Source: Rapana venosa
Lineage: Eukaryota > Mollusca > Gastropoda > Neogastropoda > Muricidae
Direction: 5' to 3'
DNA length: 64,000 bases
Assembly: GCA_028751875.1 (NCBI GenBank)
Contig: CM054134.1
Location: 71,328,571 to 71,392,570, forward strand
Position 1 is the stretch's first letter. Each line of letters begins with the position of its first letter. This document shows positions 58,740-64,000 of this stretch, piece after piece. The position numbers and the translations under genes are program-made. The notes beneath the pieces are model-generated. The model had not been told where the DNA came from. It saw only the letters and a list, made by a program, of their open reading frames with translations, and did no database searches.

Positions 58740-60020
58740 ATGAAAACTAAACAAAAGCAAAATGGCGTATTAGTATACACATAGTCATACATGCATAAAT
58801 ACCAACAGAAGCACAGAGAGCCGGCAAGCCACACTGACAATCGGAAACAAACAAGGACCGGCAGACATCTATGTACAATGGAGGCAATGGCTGAATATGC
58901 ATCTGCCTTGAGTTAAGGAAGCCAATTCACGGGCAACGATCACCTTTTCAGGATAGATTTCTGTCAAAATTGGAAACAACAAAGCAAGGCTGCAACTGTC
59001 CCATCATATCTAGGTATCCTGTGATGTGTAACTGATGATAGCAGAATTCAGAGATAAGATTTAACGATTAACCTTTTGGTAGGCTACTTCGGCCAGCTTC
59101 TACCCAGAGTGCTGTGAGTTCATTGCCTTTGGGAAGACTGGAACCACTTAGTCAAGTTTCATCCACTTAATTGTGATTTTGAGAGTTGCTCAAATTACCT
59201 GACCAACACTGCAGGGGTCTGTATATCTCTCAGGCCCTGTGATATTACAATAGGAGGTGTAAAGTATAACCCTATCAACTAGTCTCAAACCACATGCACT
59301 TCCATAGTAGCGTCATGATCCTCATCATCATGCAATTTTTTTTTTATAAATTGTATCAGTCAGTGGCCCCAGCAGCTCTGGTTGCGGTTTCCCCATACAT
59401 TTCTGTGCCTGTTGTGAATTTGTGTCGGCCTTTGGGGTTGGAGGTTCACTGGGGAGGGTCGTTAAAGGGACATTGTGGTGGTCGCAACCCCTGGTGGGCG
59501 ACTTGGTCTGGATCTGCAGCTGAGCTGATATCGTTATTAGGTGGTGTCCGTATGTTAGCACCAACAGCAGGGCCCCTCTGGCTGGTGGCCCCACAGCAGC
59601 CTGACATTGGATCCCTATGGATTTCTGGCCTTGAGAATGCGACTTACAAGTCTGGGTATGGCTGGAACAAAGTTGAAATGACCGGCATAGGAACATTACA
59701 ATGGGAACACAACTGAAGATGAGACCCCCCAAAAAACCCAAGCAAAATACCAACAAACAAAATGCATTTGAACTGAGCATGCAGACCTGCCTATCTGTAC
59801 TTCTTACATATTTTTTACAAAGTATTGACTTCAAATGTGAAAATAGGCATTTAGTGATTTTTGATGACCACAAAAAAAAGGAAAAAACAGAAAAGTGAAA
59901 TTTCTTGAAACGGTGTAAGGGATTGTCTTCCATGCCAATAACTTCCCTGCTCTATGTACATCGTGAGTTTTGGCGAGATAGCAAGTTGAAACTAAAACAT
60001 CAACTTTTCAACTCAACAGT
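58740..60020. other. Unrecognised region, possible LINE 5' remnant
   Basis: A 140-codon open frame (59294-59716, plus) is GC-richer than its surroundings and resembles nothing I know. A 201-codon frame overlaps it on the other strand. No splice or domain evidence. Confidence 0.3.
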
Positions 60021-60025
60021 CAAAA

Positions 60026-60280
60026 CATTATAGCAGAAAATGATGTGGAGACATTTAAAGGATGTTCAACATAGAAACCAGCTGGAGTCTTGGTGTTTGG
60101 GAGAAGCAGCCTACAAGCAAACATATTCATACTGCAAGCCAAAAAACATGATGCTGAAAACTTCACTGTTACGGACAACAGGTATGCACTGACTTGGTCA
60201 TCAAGAGTATTTCCATGAGGTGAAGTGTAACATGACTGAAATAATGTCATTGCGGCACAATGTCGGCAGCTCCTGTAATA
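60026..60280 (+). repeat. Unrecognised dispersed repeat, copy 2
   Basis: AACATTATAGCAGAAAATGA, ATGCTGAAAACTTCACTGTT and ATGTCATTGCGGCACAATGT match copy 1 in the same order. Neither copy has an open frame. Confidence 0.6.
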
Positions 60281-60418
60281 TTAAATTGCTTTGATTTTTT
60301 TTTTGTATCAAAAGAATGTTGATGTTTTTCCAAATCTTTTAGCCTAAAAGTCTTGTGTTTAGGCTATTGAAGTTCAATGCAATGTCTATTTGACCCTTAC
60401 CACCAATCGCCACTCCCT

Positions 60419-60520
60419 CAAAATCTTTCCTTTCAATGAGATTATAAACTAAGGCCCCATGTGCAAACATAGGAGAACATCTTGGGCACATATTAAAGTT
60501 AAAATGGTAGAAGGTTTAGA
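60419..60520 (+). mobile_element. SINE family A body fragment
   Basis: GAGATTATAAACTAAGGCCC and AGAACATCTTGGGCACATAT. Diverged. Confidence 0.6.
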
Positions 60521-60789
60521 ATAGTACATGTAAATAGAATATGAAATGTTTTATTCAGATTTAGGCCATGGCCCCCAACTAAAGGGGTGATCATACAATA
60601 CCACAAATAATTTTTCTTTTGTTTTAAAGATTACTCTCAGAGATGCATTAATGGATTATGCAATCATTACACTCTAGGTTGTAACAGTATCCAGATATTT
60701 CAAACATTAGAAGGTTACACAATGCGCTCTCATTTCTTTGCTTTCATGAGTAATTAATCTAAAACACATGAATTTCTATAATACTATGG

Positions 60790-61430
60790 CTGAATATATT
60801 TTGTTCTCAAATCATAAAGAACAGGACAACTTAACATGAAATGAATTTCATTTTCTTCAACACAATAAAACAAACGGCATGTTTTTTCATCACCCATTCT
60901 TTTGGTTAAAATTATCTGTTTCTATGACATACAATGGCTGATACACCAAATCTGAATTTTGTAAGTGCACTTTCACATATTATCTATTCATTGCCATTTC
61001 AATGCATGGTTACACGATATTCGTTCATTTAAACAATCTATTTTCTGCACATCTGTCACTGTTCTCAATATGGTCATGCCAGTCTTGCCATTTACAGTCA
61101 ATGATTCTTTTTTTAGAGCAGTTGTTGCAATTTGATATATTTTCCACACTCTGATTCTCCCAGGCAAATGCAAATCCATAAGAGCAAAGACATTTTCGAA
61201 CATTTGTTACCCAAGTCTTTTCCATTAAGATCAAGATTGTATGGCATCTTGTGAGCTTTGAATGGTAGTCTGTGATCACTTATTCTAGTTAGCTTCAGCC
61301 AATAACTGATACATTTAACGTAGGAATTTAGATAAATAATTATTGGGTATCTACCATGTTCTCCATACACAAAATCATTAGGAGTTCGAGAATCATTATT
61401 CAAAAAACGGTTCAGTGCAAACAAATGAAG
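60790..61430 (-). pseudogene. LINE C-terminal fragment
   Basis: Minus-strand pieces FVYGEHGRYPIIIYLNSYVK, YWLKLTRISDHRLPFKAHKM, LCSYGFAFAWENQSVENISN and RIIDCKWQDWHDHIENSDRC follow one another with a frameshift. The downstream stretch HFMLSCPVLYDLRTKYIQP resembles the C-x2-C-H zinc-like end. This is the typical tail of a LINE type common in invertebrate genomes. No reverse transcriptase core is left. Confidence 0.65.
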
Positions 61431-61549
61431 TTTTTCAGTTTGTCATTTTCAAATGCCCTTATTTCAGCCATTTTAAACAAACTACAGTGGAAGCTTGTAA
61501 ATAACACAAAAAATACCCAGCACAGATCTCTTTGCCCTGTTAACTAAAT

Positions 61550-62455
61550 CTTGACAACATTAAGAGTGTGTGTGTGTGAGAGAGAGAGGGGGGAGGGATG
61601 GAAGACAGAGAAAAGTTCAGCTCTGGGACAGAGACATCTGCCAGAGGCCTGTATTAACGCCAGAGAAGTGAGGAAAGATGGCAGTCAACAGCCCATAATG
61701 TCTGGCTAGCCACTGAGCACTGCCAGTGATGACAGTTCCCCAGCTCTACCAGCTCTCCCCTTCCCTCCTCCTACCATCCCCTTCACCCTTCTGCTTTAAT
61801 TAAAGCTGCTGCTCCCTCCCTTTCATGACATCTGATACTCATTGTTTGGTACTTTGCAGTGGCCTCTAACACCCCCACCCCCCTTCTTTCATCAGACAAC
61901 ACCCCCCTCCCCCTCCCCCCAAAAAAAAATCCCTTGATGTATGATATTGGAAAAATCTCAGCTTTTTTTTTTTAAGCACCTGGGGAACAAAATGTCTGAT
62001 AATTGTCAAGAAATGGGGACCCCAAAACATACAAACTTATACAGACCTTCCCATGACTGCTGGTACTGCTAAGTACTAGTGCTTGCTACAGTCACTGGAA
62101 GTGAGGGTGCTTGGCAAACTATTAACTAGATCTAGATCTACCTTTCAAAGAAACACATGAGGAGGAAGAAGTAAAAACAAAATTAGAAATCACATTACAT
62201 CTGGTGTATGTCTTGAACTATCTCTCATTTTTCCTATGTTTCTCTGTATGCTGCCTTTGAACAGGTCTGCTCATTGATGTCAGCTTTGATGACACCCATG
62301 CTTTACAGTTAGATCTAGACTATGTTTTCTGATCCATTCGCAGTAGTCCTTAGCAGTCGACCAGGTATCTTGGAAAGAACATTTCCCCCTGCCATTTTGA
62401 TTTTCAGAGCACTTCATTAAACCAAACTAATATTCTGTTCTGTCTGCACAGTATG
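61550..62455. other. Intergenic, nothing recognised
   Basis: Small GT/GA run at 61566-61590 and C-rich text at 61860-61920. Confidence 0.4.
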
Positions 62456-62459
62456 TTTT

Positions 62460-63775
62460 TGAAAGAAAGAAAATAATGAATGAGCAGGATAGGTAGAAAC
62501 AAGAAATACATACAAAAGCAAAGACAGGCAGAAACAAGAAAGACAGGCAGTAAAAAAAGAAAAAACAACAACAATCACACAATACAAAACAAAAACAACC
62601 AACCAACACTGGTCTGAAAAAAAAGAAGAAATCTTACCGATGCCCTGGTCCATTCTGCTCGCTGACATGATGTTTTGCCTGGTGGTGCTGCCCTCGACTT
62701 GCACTGTCCTGCATCCTGTGCTGCCTTAAAAAAAACAACAAAAACGAACCTCAAAATTAGAACAAAGCTCGCAACAACAAAAAATGATGCCAGGACAGAG
62801 AGAAGCAAAGACAGGCAGAAACAAGAAAGACAGACAGAGGCAAAGATGGGCAGAAACAAGAAAGACAGAAGCAAAGACAGGCAGAAACAAGAAAGACAGA
62901 GGCAAAAATGGGCAGAAACAAGAAAGGAAAGGGCAGAAAAAAGCAAAGACAGGCAGAAGCAAAGACAGGCAGAAGCAAGAAAGACAAAGACAGCAGGAGC
63001 AAGAAAGGCAGGCAGGGGAAAAGACAGGCAGAAGAAAGAAAGACAGACAGAAGCAAAGACAGGCAGAAACAAGAAAGACAAAGACAGGCAGGAGGAAAAA
63101 GGCAGGTAGAGGAAAAGACAGGCAGAAACAAAAAAGACAGGCAGAAGCAAAGACGGGCAGAAACAAAAAGACAGGCAGAAACAAAAAAGACAGACAGATC
63201 TGCAGAAGCAAAGACAGGTAGAAACAAAAAAGACAGACAGATCTGCAGAAGCAAAGACAGGCAGAAACAAAAAGACAGACAGATCTGCAGAAGCAAAGAC
63301 AGGTAAGAAACAAAAAAGACAGAGAGAAGAAAAGACAGGCAGAAACAAAAAAGGGACAAAGACAGGCAGGAGCAAAAAAAGGCAGGCAAAAGGAAAAAAA
63401 CGGGCAGAAGCAAGAAAGAAAGACAGACAGAAGCAAAGACAGCAGAAACAAGAAAGACAGGCAGAAACAAAAAAACAGGCAGAAACAAAAAAGACAGACA
63501 GAAGCAAAGACAGGCAGAAACAAAAAAGACAGACAGAAGCAAAAAACGGGCAGAAAAAAAAAGACAGACAGATCTGCAGAAGCAAAGACAGGTAGAACAA
63601 AAAAGCCCAGAGAGAAAGCAAAGAACCAAAACAAAAAAAGACAGACAGAGAAAAGCAAAAAACAGCAGAAACCAAAAAAAAGACAGACAGAGAGAAGCAA
63701 AAACAGGCAGAAACAAAAAGGCAACCACACAATACAAACAAAAACACCGAACCAACACTGGACTAAACAATCTTT
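62460..63775. repeat. Degenerate purine-rich array (GACAGGCAGAAACAAGAAA type)
   Basis: Dozens of imperfect copies of AAAGACAGGCAGAAACAA and AAGACAGACAGATCTGCAGA, lacking T on the plus strand. The stretch 62570-62760 interrupts it. Long open frames on both strands follow from the missing stops in such sequence. Confidence 0.9.
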
Positions 63776-63934
63776 TTTTTAAAAAACCAAACCAATACCC
63801 CCTAGATGCAGCAGAATGCCCATTGACACCCTGCTGGTGTCATGCTGCTGTGCATCAAGGTGTTGCTGTAGGGGGGAAGCGCTGATGATCCTGCAGTACC
63901 TGGGGGGAAAAAAGATGATGATTTCAAAGTTATA

Positions 63935-64000
63935 GCCAAGTGGCTAAGACCATTTGACTTCCATCTCATGGGTCATGAAGCCGTGGGTTCGAATCTCAGC
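63935..64000 (+). mobile_element. SINE family C head, cut by window end
   Basis: TTATAGCCAAGTGGCTAAGA and GTGGGTTCGAATCTCAGC are the A- and B-box regions of family C. The body lies beyond the window. Confidence 0.75.

Noticed and set aside
59294..59716. 140-codon gene on the plus strand
   Set aside because: No homology recognised, an equally long frame lies opposite, no splice or promoter evidence. Kept only as an unrecognised region.
62640..62740. Possible minus-strand exon ending at GTAAGA
   Set aside because: There is a decent donor and a short frame (MSASRMDQGIG), but no recognisable protein, no partner exon with matching phase, and repeats on both sides.
62575..63747. 390-codon open frame on the minus strand
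   Set aside because: It is a translation of the purine-rich array (Leu/Ser/Phe/Cys/Val only). Frames of similar length exist in two phases, so it reflects lack of stops, not a gene.
63790..63905. Possible minus-strand exon near the window end
   Set aside because: It is open in one frame but has no domain similarity I can name and no clear splice pair.

Overview
This window is from an animal genome. It has spliced genes with GT-AG introns, long GT/GA/poly-C/poly-G microsatellites, several tRNA-headed SINE families, non-LTR retrotransposon remnants and TTAA-flanked piggyBac-like elements. The repeat style (short TAGGCCTA-type words, SINE tails ending in ATT repeats, RTE and CR1-like LINEs) and the sequence of the two genes suggest a lophotrochozoan, most likely a marine gastropod or other mollusc. 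That placement is an inference, not a proof.

Two host genes can be read exon by exon. On the minus strand, 34544 down to 15073, is STUB1 (CHIP), the TPR/U-box ubiquitin ligase that works with Hsp70 and Hsp90. It has seven exons that join without a break into 275 codons plus stop. On the plus strand, 41456 to 55414, is a cyclophilin A-type peptidyl-prolyl isomerase (PPIA-like) in five exons. Its third exon sits in an error-rich or decayed stretch and does not read through. The two genes are divergent, their start codons 6.9 kb apart, and both act in protein folding and quality control.

Layout. 1-15 kb: satellites, SINEs, a roughly 1 kb minisatellite grown out of a LINE tail, and flanking DNA downstream of STUB1. 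15-34.5 kb: STUB1, whose introns hold two RTE-type LINE pieces (one nearly complete, 30.5-33.5 kb), a piggyBac-like element inserted in a SINE, a SINE that fuses tRNA and 5S rRNA sequence, and many microsatellites. 34.5-41.4 kb: intergenic, with SINEs and a second, internally deleted copy of the same piggyBac-like element. 41.4-55.4 kb: the cyclophilin gene. Its third intron holds an 894-bp tandem duplication, one copy of it indel-rich, and a piggyBac-like element inserted inside the pseudogene of another piggyBac transposase. 55.4-64 kb: a perfect 22-bp hairpin, a CR1-like LINE pseudogene, another LINE C-terminal fragment, and a 1.2 kb purine-rich degenerate array, ending in the head of a further SINE.

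No intact autonomous mobile element, true tRNA gene, rRNA gene or CRISPR array was found. The most unusual items are the tRNA/5S chimeric SINE with an 11-bp target duplication, the nested TTAA elements, the hairpin at 56.3 kb, and the exchange of 3' tails among SINE families.
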